The position numbers and the translations under genes were made by a program. The notes below the pieces were generated by a model that saw only the letters and a list, made by a program, of their open reading frames with translations, made no database searches and was not told the DNA's origin. Positions 1 through 6,891 of a stretch of DNA of 17,565 bases are shown in pieces. Origin of the DNA: an uncultured beta proteobacterium (GTDB lineage Bacteria; Pseudomonadota; Gammaproteobacteria; Burkholderiales; SG8-39); the NCBI GenBank assembly GCA_902826155.1, contig CADEDU010000116.1, positions 1 to 17,565 of the forward strand. The letters are read 5' to 3'. Position 1 is the first letter of the stretch, and each line of letters opens with the position of its first letter.

Positions 1-71
1 TTTCATGGGCGCTCAAGAACAAGCACGCTGAAGTGGCCAAGTTGCTTCGTGAAGCCGGGGCCAAGAAGTAG
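1..71 (+). CDS. C-terminal end of an ankyrin-repeat protein (5' partial)
   Basis: The frame starting at base 3 is open from the window edge to a TAG at 69-71. It encodes 22 residues, SWALKNKHAEVAKLLREAGA followed by KK. The pattern (A)LKNKHAEVAKLLREAGA is the helix-turn-helix of a typical terminal ankyrin repeat (consensus ..[15 protein letters not shown]). Ankyrin repeats mediate protein-protein contacts; nothing more about this protein's job can be said from its last repeat. The stop lies 29 bases before the dif-like site, and the gene is convergent with the isomerase gene on its right. Recognition rests on a single repeat, so the family call is good but not certain. Confidence 0.7.
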   Translation, partial: SWALKNKHAEVAKLLREAGAKK

Positions 72-100
72 CAGGCGACGATGTTTTGTCTGCTGCATTT

Positions 101-128
101 ATTTAACATAATATACATTATGCGCCTC
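101..128 (-). other. dif: dif site, XerC/XerD chromosome dimer resolution site
   Basis: Read on the minus strand, the 28 bases are an 11-base XerC arm GAGGCGCATAA, a 6-base centre TGTATA, and an 11-base XerD arm TTATGTTAAAT. Compared with the E. coli dif sequence as I remember it, only the second and third bases of the XerC arm differ (26 of 28 identical), and the centre and XerD arm are exact. It is an AT-rich island in a GC-rich stretch and sits in a convergent intergenic gap, as dif usually does. XerC and XerD recombine two copies here, under FtsK control, to resolve chromosome dimers. No integrase or second copy is visible, so a phage-borne attachment site is less likely than the native chromosomal site. 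Confidence 0.93.
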
Positions 129-216
129 TTGGCTCTGAGCGCCTTGGGCCTCGTATCGGGTCCAGACGCTTCCCAGACGATTGAGCGAGCACTGCGAACT
201 GCGTGGTTCCGGCCGA
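129..216. other. convergent intergenic spacer, no gene seen
   Basis: This stretch lies between dif and the isomerase stop codon. I see no T-run after a hairpin on either strand and no credible coding frame. A 68-codon plus-strand frame through dif was rejected. Confidence 0.5.
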
Positions 217-1890
217 CTACGCCGCGATGCTCGCGCTCAACGCGTCGATCGCCGGAGCCGCATCAATGCGCAACTGCACGCGCATGACCCGGCGGCCGCG
301 CTCGGTCAATACGGTTGAGTCGCCAAGTGCCTGGGCCGCGACCACAGCGCCAAAAGTCGAGTTCACGCTCGTTGCCGGCAAGTCGGCCTGGGGCGAGTCG
401 GTGAGCACGAGGAACAGGCCAGTGTTCGGACCGCCTTTATGCGCCTGGCCGGTCGAATGAAGGAATCGCGGTCCGAACTGAATCGAGATCGGCAGCGAAA
501 GCCGCGCACGCAGCCGATCGCGCAGGCGCGTCAGCGCTTCGGCGTTAGCCGCATTCATCTGGACGTACGCCAGTACCGCAACATAATCACCAGGATTCGC
601 GCTCGCCAGGAAGGTCCCGATCGCCCCGTTCGCGTCGGCACCTGAAACCGGGCCAACCAGTCCGAAATGCTCCGTGGCGATCGATGGTGCGGCGGTCTTC
701 GCTCCCGCGCTGTCGCTTTCAGCCATCGCGCGACGCGTCGCAATCTTGCTCGCCTCGACGTCGGGCTGATCGAACGGGTTCACACCCATCACCGCACCAG
801 CCACTGCGGTAGCGAACTCCCAGCGGAAGAACTCCTGCGCCACGCTCAACGCGCCGCGCATCCGGATGCGAACCACCGGATGTCCCGCCGCGACCAGTTG
901 ATCGAGGCCGTGCTCTGCGTCCGGGTCGTGTTCGCCGTCCAAAGTCACGCCGACAAATAATCGGTCCGGGCCGTACTGATCCGGCCGTCCTAGCGGCTCC
1001 GCATCGATCGGGATGATCGCCTTACCGTTCTTGCCGGTCGACTCGGCGAGCAGCTGCTCGAGCCAGGCGCCGAGCGGGCGCGTCTGCCGCGAAGTCACCA
1101 GCGTGAGCTTGTCCCGACCGGCTCGCGCCGCTTCACCAAGCACGGCGCCGAGCAGCAACCCTGGATTGCCGCGATCGCCTGCACGACAGGCGTCCGCCAT
1201 GGCAATCGCTTCGCCAAGGAGCGCCTGCACGTCGTGGCCGGCGGCGATGCTTGGTACCAGGCCGAACGGCGAGAGCGCAGAGAATCGTCCGCCGACGGTT
1301 GGATCGCCCGCGAACACACGTCGAAAGCCCTGCTGGCGCGCCGTTGCCTCGAGCTGCGAGTCCGGGTCGGTGACCGCTATCATGTGCTCCCCTGCCCGCT
1401 CCGGACCGAATCGATCCACCAGCCGCTCGAACCAGTACTCGCCGAGCAGTTTGGTCTCGAGCGTTGATCCCGACTTGCTGGAGGCGATCACCAGCGTCTT
1501 GTAGAGATCGAGCTGTCGCTCGACGGCACGAATCTGGTCGGGATGCGTCGAATCGAGCACCAGCAATCGGGGGGACCCTGCGGCCGCCGGCAGCATGCGG
1601 CCCAGCACTTCGGGCGCGAGACTCGACCCGCCCATTCCCAGCAGGAGGACGTGGCTCAAGCCCAGTCCACGGATCTCTTTTGCGAAGGCCGTGTAGATCG
1701 ACGCATTCTGCCGTGCCGTGGTCGGCGCCTCGAGCCAACCCAGCCAACGCGACTCATCGGTGTTGGTCCACACCGTGGCATCGCGCTGCCAGATACGTTG
1801 CGCGATGTGATCGGCTGTCGCCCGTGCGATGCATTGCTCGACGGCGTCTTGCAGCGTCGGTGGCAACTGAACCCTGATCGTATTGAGCAT
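217..1890 (-). CDS. pgi: Glucose-6-phosphate isomerase, Tal-Pgi type without the transaldolase half
   Basis: This 557-residue cytosolic enzyme should interconvert glucose-6-phosphate and fructose-6-phosphate. Visible motifs are GMGGSS (85-90), the sugar-phosphate loop SSKSGST (137-143), GGRFSA (200-205), ESTGKNGK (283-290, with the likely catalytic Glu283), NPFDQPDVEASK (371-382) and FLHSTGQAHKGGP (477-488). The last block and the following region are, to my knowledge, typical of the isomerase half of bifunctional transaldolase/phosphoglucose isomerases. No transaldolase domain is present here or in the gene upstream. The ATG at 1890 is preferred because AAGGG lies 8 bases before it; a GTG at 1899 directly abuts that motif. 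The gene follows the dehydratase gene by 19 bases, so the two are probably co-transcribed. The isomerase call is firm; the link to the fusion subfamily is from recalled sequence. Confidence 0.9.
   Translation of the reverse strand: MLNTIRVQLPPTLQDAVEQCIARATADHIAQRIWQRDATVWTNTDESRWLGWLEAPTTARQNASIYTAFAKEIRGLGLSHVLLLGMGGSSLAPEVLGRMLPAAAGSPRLLVLDSTHPDQIRAVERQLDLYKTLVIASSKSGSTLETKLLGEYWFERLVDRFGPERAGEHMIAVTDPDSQLEATARQQGFRRVFAGDPTVGGRFSALSPFGLVPSIAAGHDVQALLGEAIAMADACRAGDRGNPGLLLGAVLGEAARAGRDKLTLVTSRQTRPLGAWLEQLLAESTGKNGKAIIPIDAEPLGRPDQYGPDRLFVGVTLDGEHDPDAEHGLDQLVAAGHPVVRIRMRGALSVAQEFFRWEFATAVAGAVMGVNPFDQPDVEASKIATRRAMAESDSAGAKTAAPSIATEHFGLVGPVSGADANGAIGTFLASANPGDYVAVLAYVQMNAANAEALTRLRDRLRARLSLPISIQFGPRFLHSTGQAHKGGPNTGLFLVLTDSPQADLPATSVNSTFGAVVAAQALGDSTVLTERGRRVMRVQLRIDAAPAIDALSASIAA
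1390..1397 (-). other. KOPS-like FtsK polarity octamer pointing to dif
   Basis: The minus strand reads GGGCAGGG, matching the E. coli KOPS consensus GGGNAGGG, oriented toward the dif site. It lies inside the isomerase gene. A short motif like this occurs by chance in GC-rich DNA, so the weight comes only from its agreement with dif. Confidence 0.35.
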
Positions 1891-1909
1891 TCGAGGCACC
1901 CTTGCTGCA

Positions 1910-2869
1910 TCACGCCTTGCGCGACACGAGTTCGATAAATCGCTCCACGCCGACGTTGCCGCCCGACAGAATCAACCCGACGCGCTTGCCGGCGAACCTG
2001 GCTTTGTGCTGACTCAATGCCGCGAGGGTGGTCGCACCGCTGGGCTCGACCACTAGCTTGACTCGCTCGAACATCGTGCGCATCGCCTCGACGATCGCAG
2101 CTTCGGATACGAGCAGGATGTCGGCCACCAACGCCCGGACTACGGGGAACGTGAGTTCACCCGGAATGCCGACGGTCAGACCGTCGGCGATCGTGCGTGG
2201 AATCGGAATCTCGATTCGCCGCCCCGCATCGAACGACTGCTTGGTGTCGCTGCCCAATTCGGGTTCGACGCCGTAGATCTCGATCGTCGGCCTGATCGCC
2301 TTGGCCGCGGTCGCACAGCCGGCAATCAATCCGCCGCCGCTGATCGGAACAAGGATCGCATCGAGATCGGCCACCTGCTCGACCAGTTCGAGTGCCGCGG
2401 TGCCCTGCCCCGCCATGACTTCGTAGTGATCGTAGGCGGGGACGACTGCCAGTCCATCGCGCGCGGCGATCGAGCGCGCGATCGCCTCACGGTCCTCGGT
2501 ATAACGATCGTACTCGACCACTTCGGCGCCATAACCGCGCGTCGCCGCCAGCTTCGTGGCCGGCGCATCTTTCGGCATCACGATCACCGCGCGCACGCCG
2601 AACAGTCTGGCGGCGAGTGCGACGGCTTGTGCGTGATTGCCCGAGGACCACGCCACCACGCCGCGCGCGCGCTCCGCCGGCGAGAGCGCCGCGATCGCGT
2701 TGTAGGCGCCGCGGATCTTGAACGCGCCCGCGCGTTGAAAGCACTCGGCTTTCATGAACACACGTGCGCCGAGTTGCTGGTCGAGCCAGCTGGAAGTGAC
2801 GACCGGTGTTCGGTGCACGATGCCATCGAGGCGGGCAGCGGCTTGTCTGATACGGGCGAGGTCGAGCAT
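1910..2869 (-). CDS. PLP-dependent threonine/serine dehydratase family enzyme (IlvA/TdcB/serine racemase-like)
   Basis: This is a fold-type II PLP enzyme of 319 residues, probably a cytosolic ammonia-lyase for L-threonine, L-serine or 3-hydroxyaspartate. The Schiff-base lysine is K51 in AFKIRGAYN. The substrate loop is SSGNHAQ (75-81), the phosphate-binding glycine loop is SGGGLIAG (177-184), and a C-terminal LILSGGNVG closes the fold. There is no C-terminal ACT-like regulatory domain, so it resembles the short catabolic or racemase-like forms rather than biosynthetic IlvA. Start: ATG at 2869 has GGAG six bases upstream; an in-frame ATG at 2881 (adding MEHV) has no clear ribosome-binding site. 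The leader just upstream carries interlocking inverted repeats (2886-2934) that abut this GGAG. The exact substrate cannot be read from sequence. Confidence 0.88.
   Translation of the reverse strand: MLDLARIRQAAARLDGIVHRTPVVTSSWLDQQLGARVFMKAECFQRAGAFKIRGAYNAIAALSPAERARGVVAWSSGNHAQAVALAARLFGVRAVIVMPKDAPATKLAATRGYGAEVVEYDRYTEDREAIARSIAARDGLAVVPAYDHYEVMAGQGTAALELVEQVADLDAILVPISGGGLIAGCATAAKAIRPTIEIYGVEPELGSDTKQSFDAGRRIEIPIPRTIADGLTVGIPGELTFPVVRALVADILLVSEAAIVEAMRTMFERVKLVVEPSGATTLAALSQHKARFAGKRVGLILSGGNVGVERFIELVSRKA
2403..2410 (-). other. KOPS-like FtsK polarity octamer pointing to dif
   Basis: This is a second GGGCAGGG on the minus strand, within the dehydratase gene and again directed toward the dif site. 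I noticed no GGGNAGGG in the opposite orientation by eye. Two sites are too few to be statistically convincing. Confidence 0.35.
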
Positions 2870-2885
2870 GACGTGCTCCATCGAT

Positions 2886-2940
2886 GTCGCTCACGCACTA
2901 GGACGACGGCGGGTGAGCGACGCAACCGCCGTCGCGACGG
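2886..2940 (-). promoter_or_regulatory. Interlocking inverted repeats, candidate RNA pseudoknot in the dehydratase leader
   Basis: Two perfect 9-bp inverted repeats overlap. GTCGCTCAC (2886-2894) pairs with GTGAGCGAC (2913-2921), and CGACGGCGG (2904-2912) pairs with CCGCCGTCG (2926-2934). One arm of each lies in the loop of the other, so an RNA could form an H-type pseudoknot with 9-bp stems, loops of 4 and 9 bases and no gap between the stems; the two hairpins can also form separately. A 12-bp palindrome CCGTCGCGACGG (2929-2940) overlaps one arm. In the minus-strand transcript the structure ends 4 bases before the ATG at 2881 and 6 bases before the GGAG serving the ATG at 2869. No T-tract follows, so this is not a simple terminator. 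A protein operator is the main alternative. Confidence 0.55.
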
Positions 2941-2967
2941 TAGATCAGTCAGATCGAAACGGGTCGA

Positions 2968-3435
2968 TCAGTGCCAGTCGGACTGCGGCGGCACCGGCAG
3001 CGGCATCACCGGGATGCCCTCTTCGAGCAACTCCTCGGTTTCCTCACGCGAGGCGGTACCGCGGATGGCGCGCTCCGGCACTTCCTTGTGGAAGATCTTG
3101 CGCGCTTCTTCGGCGAATTTCGGCCCGACATTTTCCGAATGGGCCAGCACGTGATCGATCAGCGCCAGCATCTGCGCGCGCTCCTGTGCCGAGGGCATGG
3201 CCATCGCCGCGGATTGCTGCGCCTTTGCCGCGACCGGCTGCGCAGCCGGGGCCGGCACTGGCTCGGACGACTCCGATCGCTTGATCTTCGCGGATGGCAC
3301 CTTGGTCACCTTCGCGGTGGAACACACCGGGCAGGTCAGCAGGCCGCGTTCGCGCTGGCGATCGAAATCATCACCGGAGGAGAACCAACCCTCGAAGCGA
3401 TGCTTGGCGGAACAGGTGAGCTCGAAGACGATCAT
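2968..3435 (-). CDS. DUF1178 family protein
   Basis: This is a 155-residue soluble protein of unknown function. The N-terminus MIVFELTCSAKHRFEGWF, with C8 and H12, followed by CPVC (35-38), forms a small zinc-ribbon-like module. An Ala/Pro-rich linker spans about residues 55-80. The conserved C-terminal segment contains SENVGPKFAEEARKI and an acidic stretch before a proline-rich end. This matches DUF1178 as found in many alpha- and betaproteobacteria in layout and length. The ATG at 3435 is used, though no strong ribosome-binding site precedes it. A CIRCE-like operator lies 66 bases upstream, which suggests heat-shock (HrcA) control. It is followed after 98 bases by the dehydratase gene. I know of no established biochemical role. 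Confidence 0.85.
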   Translation of the reverse strand: MIVFELTCSAKHRFEGWFSSGDDFDRQRERGLLTCPVCSTAKVTKVPSAKIKRSESSEPVPAPAAQPVAAKAQQSAAMAMPSAQERAQMLALIDHVLAHSENVGPKFAEEARKIFHKEVPERAIRGTASREETEELLEEGIPVMPLPVPPQSDWH

Positions 3436-3477
3436 TCGGGTTCAGATGCGCGGATGCAGTCCATTCACACTGAACTC

Positions 3478-3507
3478 ATGGTAGCACGCAGGTTCGGCCA
3501 CTGGCAC
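3478..3507 (-). promoter_or_regulatory. Possible sigma-70 promoter for the DUF1178 gene overlapping the CIRCE-like site
   Basis: On the minus strand, GTGCCA (3507-3502) and TACCAT (3483-3478) are 18 bases apart, and TACCAT is preceded by TGC as an extended -10. Each hexamer matches consensus at 4 of 6 bases. Transcription would start near 3471, giving a leader of about 36 bases. The -35 lies inside the downstream CIRCE arm, which fits repression by HrcA. Confidence 0.35.
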
Positions 3508-3527
3508 TCTCCGGCGAAGAGTGCCAG
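3501..3527 (-). promoter_or_regulatory. CIRCE-like HrcA operator
   Basis: The sequence is CTGGCACTC, nine bases, then GAGTGCCAG: perfect 9-bp inverted arms. The known CIRCE consensus is TTAGCACTC-N9-GAGTGCTAA, so the core GCACTC/GAGTGC and the nine-base spacer are exact, and the outer three bases of each arm vary symmetrically. HrcA binds CIRCE to repress groE and dnaK operons, and betaproteobacteria commonly encode it. The element is in an intergenic gap upstream of DUF1178. Neither side carries a T-run, so it is not an intrinsic terminator for the methyltransferase gene. Confidence 0.72.
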
Positions 3528-3561
3528 CCGTCACACTGCACGAATTCTTGCGGGCAGCATT

Positions 3562-3597
3562 GTCGATGGGAATGTCGATTGGAAGGTCGATCGGGAG
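3562..3597. repeat. Three tandem 12-bp repeats after the MetE-like gene
   Basis: The three units are GTCGATGGGAAT, GTCGATTGGAAG and GTCGATCGGGAG, sharing GTCGAT-N-GG with the remaining positions mostly conserved. They sit 11 bases beyond the stop codon of the MetE-like gene and 34 bases from the CIRCE-like element. They could be replication-slippage products or a binding array; nothing distinguishes these. Confidence 0.6.
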
Positions 3598-3607
3598 GTG
3601 CGACGAG

Positions 3608-4753
3608 TCACTTCCACAGCCGCTGCGAGGCGAGCCGAGCGCCCTCCACCATCGCGTGCAGTTTCTTGAGCGCAACGCCGGCATCCACCTTGCCGTAACC
3701 GGCGAAGGTGCCGAAGCCGCAGTCGGTACCCGCAATTAAGCGTTCGCGCCCGACGATGTCGGCGAAGGTGCACAGTCGCTGCGCCACCAGCTCCGGGTGC
3801 TCGACGTAGTTGGTGCGGGTGTCGAGCACGCCCGGGATCAGCACCTTGTCCTGCGGGATTCGCACTGCTTTCCATTCCACCCATTCATGCTCGTGGCGCG
3901 GGTTGGCGGCTTCGAATGAGATGAACGCCGGCCTCGCCTTCAGCACGATCGGCAGCACCTTGCGGGCCTCGATGTCGAAATCGTGCGGCCCTTCATAGTT
4001 GCCCCAGCACACGTGCAGGCGCATGTTCTGCGCCGGGATGTTCACCGTTGCGGCATTGAGCACCTCGACGTGATGAGCGGCGCGGGCTAGAAACTCGGCC
4101 TCGCTCAGATCCTGAAACCCGGTGTGGCGAGCCATCGCCAGATCGGGGCAATCGAGCTGCAAGACGAACCCCGCGGCGGCGATCGCCTCGTATTCCTCCT
4201 TCATCGCCGCCCCCACCGCTTCGGCATACGCTTCGTGAGTCGGATAAAAGGCGTTCGGCTGGAACGCGGTGACCACGCCGGGCGAAGCAGCGGTCATGAA
4301 CGCCTCGTCGGCGCCCGCCTTTTGTACCGCCGCCCGCAATCGAGCGAGGTCCTGCTCGAGCGGCTTGCGATTCGTCACCGCCACCGCGCCGATGCACGAG
4401 GCGCGATTGAACGACTGCGCTCCCATGATCGCGGCGAGCTTCTTTCGCAGCTCGGGGTAGTCGGCGAGATCGAGCGCCGGCTTGCGATCGGTATGGCCAC
4501 CGAATCCGCTCAGCCGCTCCTGGATGTAGGTGGCGTAACCGATCTTGCTGATCTCGCCGTCGCTCACCGAATCGATGCCCAGCTTCACTTGCGTCGCGAC
4601 GGCATCGTTCACGGCCGCGCCGATCACCGCATCGAACTGCGCCGAGTCGTACGGCTCGCCCTTCTCTTTGCGGACGAGCAGCTCGACCACCGAGTTGGGG
4701 CGGGGCAGGCTGCCGACGTGCGTGGTGCGAAGTCGATCGACGCTGCGTTTCAT
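3608..4753 (-). CDS. MetE C-terminal-like cobalamin-independent methyltransferase
   Basis: This is a 381-residue single-domain member of the UROD/MetE-like barrel family, equivalent to the catalytic C-terminal half of MetE (full MetE is about 750 residues). It begins with TTHVGSLPRP (10-19), a family hallmark. Probable zinc ligands are H247 and C249 in LHVCWGNYEGPH, E281 in SFEAAN, and C345 in GTDCGFGTF, so the thiolate-activating site is intact. It probably moves a methyl group between a methyl donor and a thiol, but the natural donor of such short proteins is often unknown, and the MetE N-terminal folate-binding domain is missing. ATG 4753 is chosen because GGAG lies 8 bases upstream; an in-frame start at 4777 is less well supported. 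The gene diverges from the ABM gene across a 174-base gap. Confidence 0.87.
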   Translation of the reverse strand: MKRSVDRLRTTHVGSLPRPNSVVELLVRKEKGEPYDSAQFDAVIGAAVNDAVATQVKLGIDSVSDGEISKIGYATYIQERLSGFGGHTDRKPALDLADYPELRKKLAAIMGAQSFNRASCIGAVAVTNRKPLEQDLARLRAAVQKAGADEAFMTAASPGVVTAFQPNAFYPTHEAYAEAVGAAMKEEYEAIAAAGFVLQLDCPDLAMARHTGFQDLSEAEFLARAAHHVEVLNAATVNIPAQNMRLHVCWGNYEGPHDFDIEARKVLPIVLKARPAFISFEAANPRHEHEWVEWKAVRIPQDKVLIPGVLDTRTNYVEHPELVAQRLCTFADIVGRERLIAGTDCGFGTFAGYGKVDAGVALKKLHAMVEGARLASQRLWK

Positions 4754-4780
4754 GGAGCTCTCTCCGGAAAGTGTCAAAGG

Positions 4781-4786
4781 ATTCTA
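4781..4786 (-). promoter_or_regulatory. Possible -10 box for the MetE-like gene
   Basis: The minus strand reads TAGAAT (5 of 6 to TATAAT), about 27 bases before the ATG. No good -35 is visible at 16-18 bases, so an activator may be needed if this is used. Confidence 0.3.
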
Positions 4787-4885
4787 GCCGAGGGTTCGCA
4801 CGCGAAGCGCCAGTCTGGGGAAGCGAGATCCCGAAACGACCCTGCAGACCTTCACAACAGTGAGATAGGTTTCTTCGGAGATCCC

Positions 4886-4891
4886 TAGAAT
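4886..4891 (+). promoter_or_regulatory. Possible -10 box for the ABM monooxygenase gene
   Basis: The same TAGAAT hexamer occurs on the plus strand, 36 bases before the start codon at 4928. The -35 position is poor. Both outward-facing genes therefore carry the same -10 at a workable distance in this 174-base divergent gap. Confidence 0.3.
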
Positions 4892-4927
4892 GCATCGCTT
4901 GAAACACGAAACCACGAAGGAATCACG

Positions 4928-5227
4928 ATGCACGTCATCATCGTCAAGTGGAAGATTCGCGCTGAACACGTCGCCGAGTTTGAGGCGCAGATGAAAGCGC
5001 ACATCCAGGCGACCCGACGTACCGAGCCCGGTTGCCTGCAATTCGACGTCGCGGTCGACAAGAACGATCCGCGCACGTTCCATCTGTTCGAGATCTATGC
5101 CGACGACCAGGCTCTGGCTGATCACGCGAAGTCGCCGACGCTTGCCGCGATCCGCGAACGCATTCCGCTCTGGGTTGAGGACCGGATGCTGGTGAACGCG
5201 ACGCTGTGGCCGCGCGTCGGCGCCTGA
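4928..5227 (+). CDS. Antibiotic biosynthesis monooxygenase (ABM) domain protein, YgiN-like
   Basis: This small 99-residue protein is the length of a single ABM ferredoxin-like fold. It starts MHVIIVKWKIRAEHVAEFEA and contains TEPGCLQFDV (about 35-44), then HLFEIYADDQALADHAKSP (about 57-75), the characteristic order of the family. Members include quinol monooxygenases such as YgiN and small autoxidising enzymes that need no metal or flavin; others have no known activity. A strong AAGGA lies about seven bases before the ATG. It is one of two complete plus-strand genes in the window and converges with the GMC oxidoreductase gene after a 15-base gap. A role beside aromatic catabolism would fit the neighbourhood but is inference. 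Confidence 0.85.
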   Translation: MHVIIVKWKIRAEHVAEFEAQMKAHIQATRRTEPGCLQFDVAVDKNDPRTFHLFEIYADDQALADHAKSPTLAAIRERIPLWVEDRMLVNATLWPRVGA

Positions 5228-5242
5228 GCGCTCGAACAGAAA

Positions 5243-6868
5243 CTACGTCACCGCCGCTCGGGCATCTTCGAGCAGAAGATCGCTCGCCTTCTCGCCCACC
5301 ATGATTGCCGCCGCGTTGGTGTTCGATGCCGGAATCGTCGGCATGATCGATGCATCGGCGATGCGCAGCCCGACCAGCCCGCGCACGCGCAGCTTCGCAT
5401 CGACGACCGCCAACGGGTCATTGCCCATCCGGCAAGTGCCCACCTGGTGATACGAGCCGAAGATCGAGGCGCGCACGTAGTCTTCCAGCGCGCGATCGGA
5501 GCCATCGCCCGCAGCGGGGCGCAGTTCGCGCACGACGTGGCGCGCCAGTGCCGGCTGCTTCACGACCTGGCGCACCAACTTGATGCCGCGGATGAACGTC
5601 GGCAGATCTTCGGGATGCGCGAGGTAGTTCGCGCGAATTTCGGGCGTCGCCGCAGGGTCGGCGCTGCGCACGTGAATCGAGCCGAGCGAACGCGGTTGCT
5701 GTTGCACGATGCCGACGGAGAACCCCGGACAGTCGTCGAGCACGAGCTTGCGTGGATTGCGTTCGTCGGGGCTGCTCAGGTGGTGCAGTTGCAGCTTCAC
5801 GTCCGGCTGCGACAGATGCGCCAGCGTGCGGGCGTACGCATGTGCGGTCGCACCAGGCGTGCTCATCAGCCCGTCGCGAAACAATGCGTAGCGCAGCGCC
5901 ATCTGCGCTTTCTTCAGCGGACTGCGCAGAATACCGTTCAGCGTAGGCAGGTCGCGCACTTCGAACATCACGCGTGCCTGCAGATGGTCACGCAGATTCT
6001 CGCCGACGCCGTTCAACTCGTGACGGACACCGACGCCGGCTCGCTCCAGCACCACACGCTGACCGATACCGGAAAGCTCGAGCAACTGTGGCGTATGAAT
6101 ACTTCCGGCCGCGAGCACGACTTCGCGGGTGGCCGCGGCCGTGCGTTCCTCGGCGCCCAGTCGATACGAAACACCGGTCACTCGGTTGCCGTCGAGCAGC
6201 ACGCGACGCACGCGCGCGTTCGTGATCACGCGCAGATTCGCGCGGCGCATCGCCGGGCGCAGATAGCCCTCGCGCACGCTCCAGCGCAGCCCGCGCCGTG
6301 TGGAGAACTGCATCAGCCCACCGCCGTAGTACGTGCCGCCGTTGTAGTCGGCGTTCTCCGGGATGCCCGCCTCGGCGCACGCGCGCAAGAATGCATCGGT
6401 GAGCGGATCCCGTGGACTGTACTCGGTGATCGTGAGTGGACCGCTGCGGCCGCGCACCTGTGAGTCGCCGCCGGCGTAGGTTTCCATGCGCTGAAAGTAC
6501 GGCAGTACGTCGCGGTAGCCCCAGCCTTCATTCCCCAGCGCGCGCCAATGGTCGAATTCGGCCGGATCGCCATGCACCCAGAACATGCCGTTCACCATGG
6601 ACGTGCCGCCAAGCAGGCGCCCGCGCGGCCAGAACAGTCGCCGTCCGCCCAGCCCTTCGTTGGGCTCGGTCTCGTAGCGCCACAACGCGCGGTCGCCGAC
6701 GATGATCTTCGCCACACCGGTCGGAATGCACAGCCACACCCACGATTCGTCCGCGCCCGCTTCGAGCAGCAAGACGCGATGACGACCCGATTCGCTCAGC
6801 CGTGCCGCCAGCACGCAGCCGGCCGAGCCGGCGCCAACGATGATGAAGTCGTACTGTTCCACGTTCAC
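5243..6868 (-). CDS. GMC family FAD-dependent oxidoreductase (choline dehydrogenase-like)
   Basis: This is a full-length 541-residue flavoprotein. The FAD-binding motif GAGSAG is at 12-17, with LEAG at 35-38. GMC signature 1 lies around [10 protein letters not shown] (81-90), signature 2 is [15 protein letters not shown] in the middle, and the C-terminal catalytic region has H474 in [10 protein letters not shown] and Asn in NTNAA (516-520). Members oxidise alcohols, including choline and aryl alcohols, passing electrons to oxygen or a quinone; the substrate here is unknown. The start is GTG at 6868 (a second GTG follows at 6862) with a weak ribosome-binding site, 23 bases after the lyase-like gene. 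As the last gene of the bug, ligase and lyase cassette it may act on the same substrate chain, possibly at a step usually done by an aldehyde dehydrogenase. Confidence 0.9.
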   Translation of the reverse strand: MNVEQYDFIIVGAGSAGCVLAARLSESGRHRVLLLEAGADESWVWLCIPTGVAKIIVGDRALWRYETEPNEGLGGRRLFWPRGRLLGGTSMVNGMFWVHGDPAEFDHWRALGNEGWGYRDVLPYFQRMETYAGGDSQVRGRSGPLTITEYSPRDPLTDAFLRACAEAGIPENADYNGGTYYGGGLMQFSTRRGLRWSVREGYLRPAMRRANLRVITNARVRRVLLDGNRVTGVSYRLGAEERTAAATREVVLAAGSIHTPQLLELSGIGQRVVLERAGVGVRHELNGVGENLRDHLQARVMFEVRDLPTLNGILRSPLKKAQMALRYALFRDGLMSTPGATAHAYARTLAHLSQPDVKLQLHHLSSPDERNPRKLVLDDCPGFSVGIVQQQPRSLGSIHVRSADPAATPEIRANYLAHPEDLPTFIRGIKLVRQVVKQPALARHVVRELRPAAGDGSDRALEDYVRASIFGSYHQVGTCRMGNDPLAVVDAKLRVRGLVGLRIADASIMPTIPASNTNAAAIMVGEKASDLLLEDARAAVT

Positions 6869-6891
6869 GCGGGCGCTTCGATCACGCGATT

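Noticed and set aside
101..128. Prophage or IMEX attachment site
   Set aside because: No integrase, phage gene or second dif copy is seen; the flanks look like ordinary chromosomal genes.
81..287. 68-codon plus-strand frame through the dif region
   Set aside because: Its start has only a weak AGG upstream, its AT-rich first third is explained by dif, and its end runs antisense into pgi with no recognisable domain.
3501..3527. Hairpin as an intrinsic terminator for the MetE-like gene
   Set aside because: No T-run follows on either strand, while arms and spacer match CIRCE exactly in the core.
3501..3527. Sigma-54 promoter (TGGCAC)
   Set aside because: The next GC is 8 bases after the GG instead of 10, and no TTGC follows.
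3562..3597. Short CRISPR-like repeat array
   Set aside because: The units are only 12 bases, directly adjacent with no spacers, and no cas genes are present.
5447..6463. 338-codon plus-strand frame antisense to the GMC gene
   Set aside because: It is a GC-rich shadow: Arg/His/Ala-rich translation with no domain, and the opposite strand encodes a complete GMC enzyme.
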